This document shows, piece after piece, positions 27,024 to 37,112 of a stretch of 59,505 nt of DNA. Below the pieces are notes generated by a model. That model did no database searches. It was given only the letters and a program-made list of their open reading frames with translations, and was not told where the DNA came from. Source of the stretch: Promethearchaeota archaeon (lineage in GTDB: Archaea > Asgardarchaeota > Lokiarchaeia > Sigynarchaeales > SOKP01); contig WJKD01000332.1 of assembly GCA_014729315.1 (NCBI GenBank), positions 1-59,505 of the forward strand. Direction: 5' to 3'. Every line of letters begins with the position of its first letter. Position 1 is the first letter of the stretch. Both the position numbers and the translations under genes were made by a program.

Positions 27024-28532
27024 ATGAAATTAAACAAGTTAGAAGTCTTATCTAAAACCGAGATTGAAACAATTCACTCCGCTACTTTAGATTTACTCGA
27101 AAAATCAGGTATTAAAGTCCAATCTAAAGAAGCAAGATCGTTATTGAATGAACATGGTGCGATTCTTACCAAAGACGATAAGGACAATTTCGTAAAATTT
27201 CCAGAGGAATTAGTAATGGAACAATTAAAGAAAGTTCCCGATACTTTTACCTTATGGGGTTCTGATGGTGTTTATAATAATATAATTGATACCAAGTCCG
27301 TAAATTTTGCTACCGTAGGAACTCCCGTTAAGATCTACGATCCCGAACATAAAAAAGGAATTCGTAAAAGCATTCTAGCAGATACTATTAAGCAAATTCG
27401 AATTGTGGATAGCTTAGATAATTTGGTTGGAAGTCATGTTGATGTATGGCCAGGAGATATACCTTATACCGAACTTCATTGTCATTGTATAAGAGAATGG
27501 GCAAGACATAGTAAGAAATCTTACGGTTTGGGTTGCATGGGTAGATTAGCCTCTCAAGACATGATGAATCTAACCTCAATCGTCGTCGGAGGTGACGAAG
27601 AACTAAAGAAAAAACCAAGACTCGTAGGGTTTTTCAATCCAACTAGTCCCTTACATCTAACTCAAATCATGATAAACGGATTATTCGTTTATGCGAAATA
27701 CAATCAACCGTTAATAATCGCTCCAGCAGCCAGTGCTGGCTCAACAGCTCCAGTTACTTTAGCGGGATTATTAGTCCAAACGAATATGGAAATCTTATCA
27801 TCGATTGTTCTTACTCAATTAATCAATCCGGGAAATCCCATATTATATTCAACAATGTCAGCACCAATGGACCCTCCAACTGGCAATGTTGCTTGGGGTT
27901 CCATCGAAACTGGGCTTATCACTGCTGGTATGGCTCAACTTGGTCGTTTTTATAATATCCCTTCGAGAGGTCCCGGAGCTGTAACCGAATCTAAATGTTT
28001 TGATATCCAAAATGGATACGAAAGAATGATGACTATGTTTTGTGCTGCCTCCGCGGGTATTAATTACATCACTTGTGCTGGCACTTACGAATCGTCATTA
28101 TCAGAAGCGTTAGAATTACTTGTTATTGACAACGAGTTAGCCGATATCGTTAAACGCGGGATGGAAGGAATTAGAATTAACGAAGAGACATTGGCGTTAG
28201 AACAGATAATAAAAGCTGCTAAAACTGGAAAAAATTATTTATCAATGAGGCACACAGTGAAAAATGTAAGGAAAGAGATTTTCGTTCCGAAACTGGCAAA
28301 CCGTGACAGAAGAACTGCGTGGCGTAGGGAAGGTGAAAAGGATATTATGGATACTGCTCGAGAAAAGGTTAATTATATTCTTGAAACTCAAAAAGGTCCG
28401 GGTTTATCTTCAGAAATTGAAGCGAAACTCGAGGAATACACAAAAATGGTTGCTGCACGGACTATGGATGATTACAGAAAAGCCGAAGAAGTCGAAGACG
28501 ATTCAAGCGTTCCAGGTGTGAAATTAGATTAG
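27024..28532 (+). CDS. Second MttB-family methyltransferase, non-Pyl
   Basis: A 502-residue paralogue of the gene at 24621-26150, clearly similar along its whole length by eye (KIYDPEHKKGIRKS, YNIPSRGPGAVTESKC, AASAGINYITCAGTYE). It also lacks an in-frame TAG. It is transcribed divergently from the corrinoid protein across a 191-base spacer containing a perfect 12-base palindrome (ATAAAATTTTAT), so one corrinoid protein may serve two methyltransferases of different substrate preference. An AT-rich region upstream without a Shine-Dalgarno suggests a short or absent leader. Confidence 0.85.
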   Translation: MKLNKLEVLSKTEIETIHSATLDLLEKSGIKVQSKEARSLLNEHGAILTKDDKDNFVKFPEELVMEQLKKVPDTFTLWGSDGVYNNIIDTKSVNFATVGTPVKIYDPEHKKGIRKSILADTIKQIRIVDSLDNLVGSHVDVWPGDIPYTELHCHCIREWARHSKKSYGLGCMGRLASQDMMNLTSIVVGGDEELKKKPRLVGFFNPTSPLHLTQIMINGLFVYAKYNQPLIIAPAASAGSTAPVTLAGLLVQTNMEILSSIVLTQLINPGNPILYSTMSAPMDPPTGNVAWGSIETGLITAGMAQLGRFYNIPSRGPGAVTESKCFDIQNGYERMMTMFCAASAGINYITCAGTYESSLSEALELLVIDNELADIVKRGMEGIRINEETLALEQIIKAAKTGKNYLSMRHTVKNVRKEIFVPKLANRDRRTAWRREGEKDIMDTAREKVNYILETQKGPGLSSEIEAKLEEYTKMVAARTMDDYRKAEEVEDDSSVPGVKLD

Positions 28533-28631
28533 AATTAAAGCGATAAATATAATTCTTTATACAAAACAATAAATTATTCTAAATATAAATTATATTCAAT
28601 AATCGATTAAATAATGAGCTAAAATTTTAAA

Positions 28632-29930
28632 ATGGTGCAAAAAGGAAAGGATAAGGAAGAATCTGACAAAACATATAGTGATAAAATTAAGAAACACCGA
28701 GAGAAATGGGATAAACTCAAATTTGACACCCAAATTATTTGTGCGGGAGAAGATCCATACCCTGAAACGTCGAATAGTCTTCGCACACCTATATTCGCCA
28801 CTAAATCGTATGTATATTCCACTTTTTCGGAAATGCTTCAACATCATTATTTTTACTCTCGAACAGAAAATCCAACATTATTTGCTCTTGACAACAAGCT
28901 TGCGACGCTCCATAGAGGAGATAAAGCCGTATCTGTAGCTTCTGGTATGGCGGCAGTTCATTGTGCGTGTATGAGTGTTCTTCAAGAACGCGTAGAACGC
29001 ATTAGACCAAGAAAAATATCCAGCTTATTGCCACAAAACAATCCCGAAAAGATTCCTAATGTTATCATTCATACTAATCAATATACAGGATCTTATAGGT
29101 TAATTACTAAAATCTATCCACAAATGGGGATAACATTTAAACGGGTAAATTTAACTGATCTAAGCGAATTAGAGAAAAGTATTGATGATCAAACAAAGCT
29201 AGTATATGTTGAGACACCTGCCAATCCAACAGTAGATATTATTGATATTGAAACTATTTCAGAAATGATACGCGAAAATGGCGGAAAATGCATTGTGGAT
29301 AACACATGGGCGTCCCCTGCTCTTCAGAAACCTCTTGAATTGGGAGCAGATTTAGTAGTCGAAAGTCTTACTAAATATATCAACGGCCATGGGGATTGTT
29401 TAGGAGGAGCAGTCGTGGGTGAGGAAAATGATATCCGAAATATTCGTTATTTCTGGTTAGAAACACAAGGTGCCGTTATGAGTCCTTTTAATGCTTGGTT
29501 GATCCTTAGAGGGATTCGAACACTTAGTATGAGAATGGAACGACATTCTTCTAACGCAACGCTGATTGCTGAATATCTTCAAGAACATCCAAAAGTTCCG
29601 GAAGTAGTTTATCCAGCTTTGGAAAGCCATCCTGGACACGAATTAGCAAAAAAGCAAATGAATGGTTTTGGAGGGATGGTTAGTTTCGATTTAGAAACGG
29701 AGGAGGAATGCTATAAATTTATAGATGAATTGAAGTTAATAAAGGTGGGAGTATCCTTAGGAGATACCACTTCTTTAATTGAATACACGCCGGTTATGAC
29801 AGGAATAGACCTTGCTGGATGGGAACGAAGATCAATGAATATTTCCAATACGAATTTCAGATTTTCCGTAGGTTTAGAAGATGCGGAAGATTTAATCCGC
29901 GATTTAGAGCAAGCTTTAGATAAAATATAA
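28632..29930 (+). CDS. Cys/Met-metabolism PLP enzyme (cystathionine gamma-synthase/methionine gamma-lyase type)
   Basis: A 432-residue fold-type I PLP enzyme. VASGMAAVHCA (about 102-112) contacts the phosphate, VDNTWASP has the Asp223 that pairs with the pyridine nitrogen, and ESLTKYINGHGD carries the PLP lysine K248. N-terminal RTENPTLFALDNKL is the family's usual YxRxxNPT equivalent. A lysine- and glutamate-rich N-terminal extension of 30 residues is additional. Possible reactions are methionine gamma-elimination, cystathionine synthesis or sulfhydrylation; these cannot be separated by eye. It follows the second MttB gene by 99 bases. Confidence 0.87.
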   Translation: MVQKGKDKEESDKTYSDKIKKHREKWDKLKFDTQIICAGEDPYPETSNSLRTPIFATKSYVYSTFSEMLQHHYFYSRTENPTLFALDNKLATLHRGDKAVSVASGMAAVHCACMSVLQERVERIRPRKISSLLPQNNPEKIPNVIIHTNQYTGSYRLITKIYPQMGITFKRVNLTDLSELEKSIDDQTKLVYVETPANPTVDIIDIETISEMIRENGGKCIVDNTWASPALQKPLELGADLVVESLTKYINGHGDCLGGAVVGEENDIRNIRYFWLETQGAVMSPFNAWLILRGIRTLSMRMERHSSNATLIAEYLQEHPKVPEVVYPALESHPGHELAKKQMNGFGGMVSFDLETEEECYKFIDELKLIKVGVSLGDTTSLIEYTPVMTGIDLAGWERRSMNISNTNFRFSVGLEDAEDLIRDLEQALDKI

Positions 29931-29975
29931 TCACTTTTTATAATTGTTAAAATTATGTTATTCTTGTGAATTTAT

Positions 29976-31469
29976 ATGGAAAAAAAATTAGATAAAGAAT
30001 TAAAAAAAATCCAAAGATTAGAAAAATCTCAATCTTTCTGTCTCGGATATATTATACGATTTGGTAAATGGTTTCTATACCTTCTCCCTCTAATTTTAAT
30101 ACTTTTTACGACTCTTGCGTTATTAGAATTTATAGATTTACTTGATTTTTCTTTAATTGGACTTTCAATAAAAGGAGCATTTTATATCATTGCCTTTTTG
30201 TATGGCGTGAATTCCATTTTTCTGTTGATCGGAGGAACGCAAACAAATATAGTCCTTAAAAAACGGTTAAGTTACGAGAGGAAGAAAGGACATCCGATAG
30301 ATTCTCTCAATGGATTCAAACTCTTAATACACAATGTAAAGGCAGTTATAAAATTTTTAAATGTTACTGCGGTACTATGTTTAGTAGCAATGATTCTTTA
30401 TGTAATAATGCTTAGTTCTGGCATTCTTGAAATTGGATATGTTGCTATCGGATTTACTTTATTTGGATTAGGTTTAATCTTATTTATCCGCAGTTTAAAT
30501 CTTAAGATTTCTGATATAAATGGTTTGCAGGATTTTTACGAACCTGACATCCACCAAATCTTTCTCGATAATTTTTTCGCTGACATTTTTTCCAATCATT
30601 TGGATCCCGTAAGCTATTTGAAATGGGACGAGTATAAAATGGTGATTACTGAAGTTCTAAATCCTGCTTTAGTGGAGCGTGTAGAAAAGATGGAAAGAGG
30701 AGAAAAACCTATCACTTTTGCGATCGAACGAATGTTATATCTATATTATTTACTCTACGAAAAGGTCATATCAGACGAGACATTCTCTCAAGAATTAGGC
30801 GAAGTACTAAATTTGAATTCCGAAAGATTTGACTCAGAAAGGGGTGCGTTTATAGAAGGAAAATGGTATTTCGGAAAAAAAGATATTTATAAACTCTTTA
30901 AATTCATTGAAACATTTAATCCGGGGTTTTTTGATGTAATAGATCGGTTGCAAATAGAACTTAAGGACAATATTGAAACCGTTTCGACTGGAAAAGTATA
31001 CATAGACTGCTCAACTCAAGAAATTGTATATAAAACTCACACGCTGAATATTATGGTCTTTTTATTCAATAACCGTTCCAAATCTAAGAAATATAATATT
31101 AGAATCATCGCCCCTGGTTTCGATCCTGATCAAGTGTTGCTTAAAATTAAAGTTGAGGGGAGGGGGAGTTTTAAAGTTCCAGATCAGGACATTCCATTGC
31201 TATCTCCGACAAAAATAGACATTGTAAATGTGTTATCGGACATGTTAGAAAACGGGGACACGGCGTGGGTTTCTCTAACGCCCAGAGTAATAGGCAAACA
31301 AACGATACAAATATTCTTAGAATCTCCTAAGGGAGAAATAATACAAGGAGAAACTCGGGTTGTAGAAGTCGCAACAAATATCAAATCGTACTTAAGAAAG
31401 TTTACTTCACTCGGTTCAATATTTGGCGGATTAGCTGCCCCGTTATCGAGGATGTTATTTATTGTTTAA
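29976..31469 (+). CDS. Hypothetical membrane protein with C-terminal beta-sandwich-like domain
   Basis: A 497-residue protein with a short coiled-coil N-terminus (MEKKLDKELKKIQRLEKSQ), four membrane helices in residues about 28-175 (for example WFLYLLPLILILFTTLALLE), a helical soluble middle region, and a C-terminal part of about 130 residues with alternating strands (LKIKVEGRGSFKVPDQDIPL) resembling Ig-like or arrestin-like sandwiches. No known family recognised. It follows the PLP enzyme by 45 bases on the same strand but a functional link is not evident. Confidence 0.65.
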   Translation: MEKKLDKELKKIQRLEKSQSFCLGYIIRFGKWFLYLLPLILILFTTLALLEFIDLLDFSLIGLSIKGAFYIIAFLYGVNSIFLLIGGTQTNIVLKKRLSYERKKGHPIDSLNGFKLLIHNVKAVIKFLNVTAVLCLVAMILYVIMLSSGILEIGYVAIGFTLFGLGLILFIRSLNLKISDINGLQDFYEPDIHQIFLDNFFADIFSNHLDPVSYLKWDEYKMVITEVLNPALVERVEKMERGEKPITFAIERMLYLYYLLYEKVISDETFSQELGEVLNLNSERFDSERGAFIEGKWYFGKKDIYKLFKFIETFNPGFFDVIDRLQIELKDNIETVSTGKVYIDCSTQEIVYKTHTLNIMVFLFNNRSKSKKYNIRIIAPGFDPDQVLLKIKVEGRGSFKVPDQDIPLLSPTKIDIVNVLSDMLENGDTAWVSLTPRVIGKQTIQIFLESPKGEIIQGETRVVEVATNIKSYLRKFTSLGSIFGGLAAPLSRMLFIV

Positions 31470-31606
31470 ACTTTTTCTCCCTATTTATTATCTTCTTTTT
31501 ATTAATCTGTGAAAATGTTCTTTACTTTTTTACCTTTAAGCAAAAATGAAAAGATAAAATATAAGTTAAAAAAAGAAGTTTAAATTTATTTAATTTTTAA
31601 TATGAA

Positions 31607-33001
31607 TTATTCTTTCTTTCGAACCCGTTCCATTTTAATGTTGTGTAGGTCCGCTAAGGCAGTTTTAATTTCCTCTACTCTCTCCTTTGGATATGGGTAA
31701 AGATACAAACATAACAAAGTTAGTCCCAAGGCAATTCCAGGAAACACTACGATAAGGATCCTCAATCCTAATATTATATTTGCCCCAGGATTTGGAGCAT
31801 ATTCTTCCCAACCAGTTGATGTAAATACTAACGAGACAGTAACGATGGATAATATCATAGCTAATCTCATAAAGAAATTGGTTATGCCAAAAAAAGATCC
31901 TTCCCGCCGCACACCCGTTTCGAGCTCGTCTTCGTCGATAACATCTGCGATGATTAGGTAAATGAAATAAAGCATTCCTCCAAATCCAATTCCCATAAAA
32001 ACGACTGTTATAAGCGCAAAAAGATAATTAGTTACGAAAAGTAAAGGAAGTGAACCGAGGATATAAACTATTATTGCAATTGCATAAGCTTTTCTACTCC
32101 CAAGTATTATATCTAGCTTCATCCATATTACGACAGTAAAAATCCCAACAATAAACATAACTCCTAATAATAGAGAAGTCTGAAAAGGAGTAGAGTGCAA
32201 TATATGTTTTCCATATAATTGAACAACCGTAGCTAAGAGTAAGGTCACATATTCGTAGAAAAAGAACATCAGCGTATAGAGGACAAATCCTTTGTTTTTA
32301 AAAGCATATTTAATTCCCTTGATAAAGTCGAATTCGTGTTGATGATCCATTGCGAACTCTTCTCTTTCCTTTGCACCCCACACAATTCCAATGAATAAAG
32401 TTGCGCCGACGATTATAGTTGTAACGATTCCGTTTATTAAATATCCCATGGATTCAGAAATATCGTTTATAAATAGTCCAGGTATGAGAAACGCACATAT
32501 TAGTCCTATTGTCGAAAAGACTTGTTTAATTGTATTTACTTGAGCCCTTTCTTTAACTGAAGTATATAGTTCCGGAAAGAGCGCGTCGAATGATAAGGTA
32601 ACCATAGTATAAAAAGTGTCGTAGCATACTAAGATAATTAAAAGATAAATAAAGGTTATTATGTGATTTGTAGTGGGAGGAATCCATAAAATAATTTCTA
32701 TAATCAACACCGGTATAGTTCCTAAAATTATATATGGTTTTCTTCTTCCCCATCGAGTGTGAGTTCGATCTGAAAGATAACCAATTAGTGGGTCATTGAT
32801 CGCGTTCCAAATCGTCCATAAGATAAACGCCAACATAATATAGATTACGGGAAGTCGCACCGCTGTAAAATAAAATGTAAAAACCCAGACATTGAATGCA
32901 CTGTTTATAAACCAAGCCGCAAAGCTTCCTTGACCAAACGCCAATTTTTGTCCTATCCCGAATCTTTTTACCTCAGCTCCTCCGTTTTTTGTTTCATTCA
33001 A
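31607..33001 (-). CDS. GPH-family sugar:cation symporter (MelB-like MFS)
   Basis: A 464-residue protein with 12 predicted membrane helices. The first cytoplasmic loop has NDPLIGYLSDRTHTRWGRRK, the signature of glycoside-pentoside-hexuronide:cation symporters such as MelB. Start is TTG because the frame upstream has no ATG and the conserved first helix begins about 30 residues in. A second, similar carrier lies at 35652-37058. The substrate (oligosaccharide, glycoside or sulfoquinovose-like sugar) is unknown. Confidence 0.85.
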   Translation of the reverse strand: MNETKNGGAEVKRFGIGQKLAFGQGSFAAWFINSAFNVWVFTFYFTAVRLPVIYIMLAFILWTIWNAINDPLIGYLSDRTHTRWGRRKPYIILGTIPVLIIEIILWIPPTTNHIITFIYLLIILVCYDTFYTMVTLSFDALFPELYTSVKERAQVNTIKQVFSTIGLICAFLIPGLFINDISESMGYLINGIVTTIIVGATLFIGIVWGAKEREEFAMDHQHEFDFIKGIKYAFKNKGFVLYTLMFFFYEYVTLLLATVVQLYGKHILHSTPFQTSLLLGVMFIVGIFTVVIWMKLDIILGSRKAYAIAIIVYILGSLPLLFVTNYLFALITVVFMGIGFGGMLYFIYLIIADVIDEDELETGVRREGSFFGITNFFMRLAMILSIVTVSLVFTSTGWEEYAPNPGANIILGLRILIVVFPGIALGLTLLCLYLYPYPKERVEEIKTALADLHNIKMERVRKKE

Positions 33002-33114
33002 TCCACTTTCACCATTTTTTTCTATGTTTTTCTCAAATCTTATTTTGTTATTAATTCATATTTATAGTGATTTCTAAATAAAAATATGTATTATTCTCTT
33101 TGAGAAGATTGTTT

Positions 33115-33148
33115 TAAATACCAGTTAAATGGTATCATACTGGTTTAA
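33115..33148. promoter_or_regulatory. Inverted repeat upstream of GPH symporter
   Basis: TTAAATACCAGT and ACTGGTTTAA form an imperfect dyad (two-base bulge) around a 13-base centre, and a nested TACCA-6-TGGTA dyad overlaps the left arm. It lies about 115 bases upstream of the TTG start of the symporter, in the divergent promoter region. It may be an operator or simply chance in AT-rich sequence. Confidence 0.3.
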
Positions 33149-33265
33149 CTCTTTTTTCTATTTTAATATTTTAGTAAAGTTGTGAAAATTTAAATACCCA
33201 AAAATTACTATTTTTTCACTTTTGTCTAATATAAGAAAATCGTAAGAATATCGGAGAGTGTTTTT

Positions 33266-33990
33266 ATGCTGCAATTCATGGAATTTTTAGACGGTATCTT
33301 TAGTATAATTTTTGTTTTAGTTACTTTAATAGTTGGAATGAATATTTTACTAACATATCTTAAACATAAACACATGGACCTAATATATGTGGGGATCACA
33401 TGGATTATTATGGCTTGTGCGTATTTACCACCTGCGATTAATTTTTTTACGATGGTAATTTTCAATATTTCATTTAATGAGTTTATTTATCTTAGCATTT
33501 ACGGAGTCCTTCCAATTTCAATTATTTCTTGGAATGTTGCAATTATGAATTTGTCTGCAGTAAAACAAAATACGAAAAAAAAATTAGTATAGTTATTTCA
33601 CTAGGGTGTATCTTTGCGATGATCCTATACTATGCTCTTTTAATTATCGACCCATCGTTAATTGGCATTTTTATCAATCCTTTCATTGTACAATTCACAA
33701 TTTTTACGAGAGTTTATTTTATTGCCTGTCTATTAGGCGTGCTAATACCCGGTATTCTTTTCGCAATCAGATCAATTAAATCTGATAAGCCAGAAATAAA
33801 TCTACAGGGAAAATTGCTATTAATCGCTTTTATTTCATTCACAATTGGTGCCCTTTTAACCTCTTCAATACCTCAGATGACTATTAAAGTAATTGCGAGA
33901 TTAATTTTAGTAACTAGCTCACTTGAATTTTATATGGGCTATTTACTGCCAAATTGGGTAAAAAAAATTTTACTTAAAAACGATAATTAA
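33266..33990 (+). pseudogene. Polytopic membrane protein, frameshifted at an A9 tract
   Basis: Two overlapping frames encode one continuous membrane protein. Frame one (33266-33592) gives 108 residues with three helices and ends TAG three codons after the run of nine A at 33575-33583. The next frame, entered by shifting -1 at that run, continues with KKISIVISLGCIFAMIL and four or five more helices to TAA at 33988. Joined they give about 240 residues and seven or eight helices, a plausible single permease- or sensor-like protein of unknown family. The A tract suits transcriptional slippage, -1 ribosomal frameshifting, a true indel, or a sequencing error in a homopolymer. Confidence 0.6.
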
Positions 33991-34144
33991 ATCTTCCTTT
34001 TTTTTAATTTTTAAATCCATGAATTATTCCTTTCAATTTATAATATTTTATAACTAAGAGTCTAAAATCAATGAGGATAATTCTTAGTTTAGGTTGTTCA
34101 TTACTTTTAACGGATTTTTGAATAAAAAATAAAATGATATTTAG

Positions 34145-34609
34145 TTAGTCTAAATCGACTTCTATATTACATTCATTACATTTCTTTACTCCTCGAAACA
34201 ATGGATTTCCACAATTAGGACATAGATATCTTTTTTCCTCTGATTCTACGAATTTTTCAGTTCCGATCTCTCGCCAAGTTGGAATCGTGCGCATCATAAC
34301 CTTTTTCGCCCTCTCCACGGGGAAATTTTCAATAAATCTGCAAGGCCACTCTTCACATTGATAGCAACCTTCTATATCTTTCTTTTGGCTACATTTTTTG
34401 ATAGGACAACTTTTACAAACTGGGAATATTATTCCATCTGATAAACATCCTGTACACGAAATATCCTCAACAGATTTAGCAAAAGCCTTATAAACTGGTA
34501 ATAAAGCCTTTTTGAACTTTATATTATTGTCTCTATGTGCGATATAGATGGAGCAAACTCCACAATATAGCCCACAAGGTGCGAGTAATTCCTTTTTCAA
34601 TTCTGACAT
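34145..34609 (-). CDS. DUF3795-type cysteine-rich protein
   Basis: A 154-residue protein beginning LAPCGLYCGVCSIYIAHRDN, the hallmark start of DUF3795 proteins, followed by CTGCLSDG, CKSCPIKKC and CYQCEEWPC, then a C-terminal zinc ribbon CPNCGNPLFRGVKKCNEC. About fourteen cysteines suggest one Fe-S or zinc cluster plus the ribbon. Widespread in anaerobic archaea and bacteria; function unknown. Monocistronic. Confidence 0.8.
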   Translation of the reverse strand: MSELKKELLAPCGLYCGVCSIYIAHRDNNIKFKKALLPVYKAFAKSVEDISCTGCLSDGIIFPVCKSCPIKKCSQKKDIEGCYQCEEWPCRFIENFPVERAKKVMMRTIPTWREIGTEKFVESEEKRYLCPNCGNPLFRGVKKCNECNIEVDLD

Positions 34610-34803
34610 TTTTTTTCTTGTCTTATAATTTTGTTGATTTTATAAAATATCAATGCATTTAAAGAGGATATTCTGTAACCATATTTAAAAATCACGAGTT
34701 TACTACACTTTTTTGTGGTAATTAATCAAGATTTAAACTAAAACATTTAAAACTACACAAAACTATATTAAATACAATACGATAATATGGTTAAGGATAA
34801 TAC

Positions 34804-34813
34804 TATATATAAA
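34804..34813 (+). promoter_or_regulatory. TATA box, probably leaderless promoter
   Basis: TATATATAAA centred about 25 bases before the ATG of the winged-helix gene. At that distance the transcript would begin at or next to the start codon, the usual archaeal leaderless arrangement; accordingly no Shine-Dalgarno sequence is present. Confidence 0.45.
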
Positions 34814-34832
34814 AAATTATTAAAGCGAAAAT

Positions 34833-35588
34833 ATGTCCCGAGATATAGCATTCCAAATAAATGATCTAAAAAAAGAAATCAAATCAATGAATAAGCAATT
34901 ATTTAACTTACAAGATCTTGTTTTAAAAATCAAATTCCAATTAGATTTAACTAAAAATGACGAAAACGAAAAAAAATTCCTAATTGAAATGACTTCTATG
35001 GTAGATAATGGGCTTAGAACATTTCTGCTCAATCGACCAAAAGATTGTGCGGTAAAAAATTGGTGCACTAGCCTAGTTGAAGGAGGGGTTCTGAAAATCA
35101 TTCATAAATACATTAATAAAGGCCCGATTTCAGCGAGTAGACTTATAAACCATTATTTGAAATTAACATATAATCCTAAAAATTGTGTAAATGAAGAATG
35201 TTTACAGAATGCGTCAAACATATTTAACTCCCTCAAACATTTACTAAATTTAGCAAGAATTGATGAGGAGGAAAAACAGTTAAGTTTAAAAGCATCTACT
35301 AAAGACTTATTCCTTTTGAAGGATTTAAAAAAAGGGAGCGAGTTAGTTTCACCATTGTCTAACGATAAACGTATAAAGATTCTAACTGAATTATGTAAGG
35401 GGAAGCAGTTTTACAATCAATTGGAAGAATGCGTTGGTATCAGAGGTGGTCCATTTTATTTTCATCTTAAGAAACTCATTGAATCGGGTTATGTGAAGCA
35501 AATTAGTGAAAAAGGGCCCTATAATATCACTCCAACGGGATTAAAAGCAATTAAATTATTGGTGGAATTAACAGCGGCATGTGAATGA
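34833..35588 (+). CDS. Winged-helix transcriptional regulator with N-terminal coiled coil
   Basis: A 251-residue protein. Residues 1-50 form a heptad-like coiled coil (QINDLKKEIKSMNKQLFNLQ), suggesting dimerisation. A first helical domain covers about 85-150. The C-terminal 80 residues are an ArsR/HTH-type winged helix: NDKRIKILTELCKGKQFYNQ, then GGPFYFHLKKLIESGYVKQI as recognition helix and wing. It lies between the two GPH symporter genes and could control one of them, which is inference from position. The last residues contain a single Cys. Confidence 0.8.
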   Translation: MSRDIAFQINDLKKEIKSMNKQLFNLQDLVLKIKFQLDLTKNDENEKKFLIEMTSMVDNGLRTFLLNRPKDCAVKNWCTSLVEGGVLKIIHKYINKGPISASRLINHYLKLTYNPKNCVNEECLQNASNIFNSLKHLLNLARIDEEEKQLSLKASTKDLFLLKDLKKGSELVSPLSNDKRIKILTELCKGKQFYNQLEECVGIRGGPFYFHLKKLIESGYVKQISEKGPYNITPTGLKAIKLLVELTAACE

Positions 35589-35651
35589 ATTGTCTTTCAC
35601 ATTTAATTGATTTATCAAATTTAAAATAATTAAAAAAACAAAAAGAATCAG

Positions 35652-37058
35652 TTATTTTAAAGTAGATTTTTCTCTTTTTTCCGAATGTAATTTCTCGAGT
35701 TGGATATTAATCTCATCATATTTTTCCTTCGTGATTGGAAATTTGATCGCTGCAAAAATTCCTATTAATAGTGCTATTGTCGGAAATAAAAACATTAATA
35801 ACCTCAGACCGAATATTGTCTCTTCTGTCGCTCCCCTTGGATCGAATACTGCCCATCCAACGCTATTGAAAACAAGACTTATGGAAAGGATCATAAATAT
35901 CGAAGCGTATCTCAATATAAATGTACTAATTCCATAAAATCCACCAGCGCGTCTAACACCTGAAACTAATTCGTCTTCGTCCATGACCGTTGCAATAAGA
36001 ATATCTAAATAAAGTAGGGAACCAGCAAGCCCTAAACCAAGAAAAATGGCTGCAATAAATCCTTGAATAAAATTTGAGATAAACATATAGGGGATCAATG
36101 CAAGAATGAATACGAATTGAGAAATTATAATGCCTTTTCTCACTCCATATTTTATCGCAACTGCTCTCCAAATAAACATAAAAAATACCGCAGATATAAA
36201 AGTAAGACCTAAGAGTAATCCTATAAGAATTGATTGACCTTCGCCTATTCCTAATACGAAACTTCCGTAAAGCGGAAAGATAGTTGGAAGCATAGAATAA
36301 ACGTACCAGTTAACGAAGTGAATGACAACGTACCAGCGGAAAGATTTTTTACTCAAAGACATCTTTAAAGACTTAAAAAATGGCGGAGCAGTTTTATAGT
36401 CTTCCGAGAATTCTCTTGGGATTCTCACTCCGAATTTAAGAAAGACTAAGCCAAACATGAAGATCAAAATAGCTGCAAATATTCCGGCGTTTCGATAGTT
36501 AACAAAATACTTGGGATTATCCAATTGAGGGATAAAGAAAGTTGGCATTATGAATGCAGCAATTAGTGCTATTATTGTAAAAATTTGCCGAATATTATTT
36601 GCTTTTGCTCTTTCTTTTAAATTTTTAAACAGTTCTGGGAACATACTCGCTTGGCCCATAGAATAGGAAGTGTAGATAGTATCAAATAGTATAATTATAA
36701 CGATAAAATAAATAAAAGTCGCTATTTCAGCCTCTATTGGTGGGGTCCAAAGGAGAACCGTAATTATACAATAGGGGATAAACCCAATCAGTACAAATGG
36801 CAACCTTCTTCCCCAACGCGTATTTGTTCGATCTGAGATTGTACCAATTAAAGGATCGTTAATAGCGTTCCATATTGACCAAATTACGAATCCAAGCGTA
36901 ATCAGATTAATATTCAAACCTACTACGGCGTAATAGAAGGTGAATATTAAAAAAACAAACATTTGATAGCCAATTACATCTGATAATTGACCGAAGCTGT
37001 AGAAGACGGCAAATTTGGTGGAATATCCATTTTTATTTTGCTTTTGTTTTAAACTCAT
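35652..37058 (-). CDS. GPH-family sugar:cation symporter, second copy
   Basis: A 468-residue twelve-helix carrier. The first loop contains NDPLIGTISDRTNTRWGRRL, the GPH signature, and later IMDEDELVSGVRR-like sequence (VMDEDELVSGVRRAG) matches IDEDELETGVRREG in the paralogue at 31607-33001, so the two are related by duplication. Convergent with the winged-helix gene. Substrate unknown. Confidence 0.85.
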   Translation of the reverse strand: MSLKQKQNKNGYSTKFAVFYSFGQLSDVIGYQMFVFLIFTFYYAVVGLNINLITLGFVIWSIWNAINDPLIGTISDRTNTRWGRRLPFVLIGFIPYCIITVLLWTPPIEAEIATFIYFIVIIILFDTIYTSYSMGQASMFPELFKNLKERAKANNIRQIFTIIALIAAFIMPTFFIPQLDNPKYFVNYRNAGIFAAILIFMFGLVFLKFGVRIPREFSEDYKTAPPFFKSLKMSLSKKSFRWYVVIHFVNWYVYSMLPTIFPLYGSFVLGIGEGQSILIGLLLGLTFISAVFFMFIWRAVAIKYGVRKGIIISQFVFILALIPYMFISNFIQGFIAAIFLGLGLAGSLLYLDILIATVMDEDELVSGVRRAGGFYGISTFILRYASIFMILSISLVFNSVGWAVFDPRGATEETIFGLRLLMFLFPTIALLIGIFAAIKFPITKEKYDEINIQLEKLHSEKREKSTLK

Positions 37059-37097
37059 GAATTTTCATGTAAATTATTTGAAATTATATTGATTAAT

Positions 37098-37112
37098 AGT
37101 TAGCTCCTAACT
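37098..37112. promoter_or_regulatory. Palindrome at promoter of second GPH symporter
   Basis: AGTTAG-CTC-CTAACT, a perfect 6-3-6 dyad 40 bases upstream of the symporter start (minus strand). On that strand TTTTTATA lies directly 5' of it, so a bound regulator would sit just downstream of the TATA box and could block initiation. Its sequence differs from the dyad near the first symporter. Confidence 0.35.

Noticed and set aside
24621..28532. Pyrrolysine in the two MttB-family genes
   Set aside because: Both frames are complete without in-frame TAG, so they are non-Pyl homologues.
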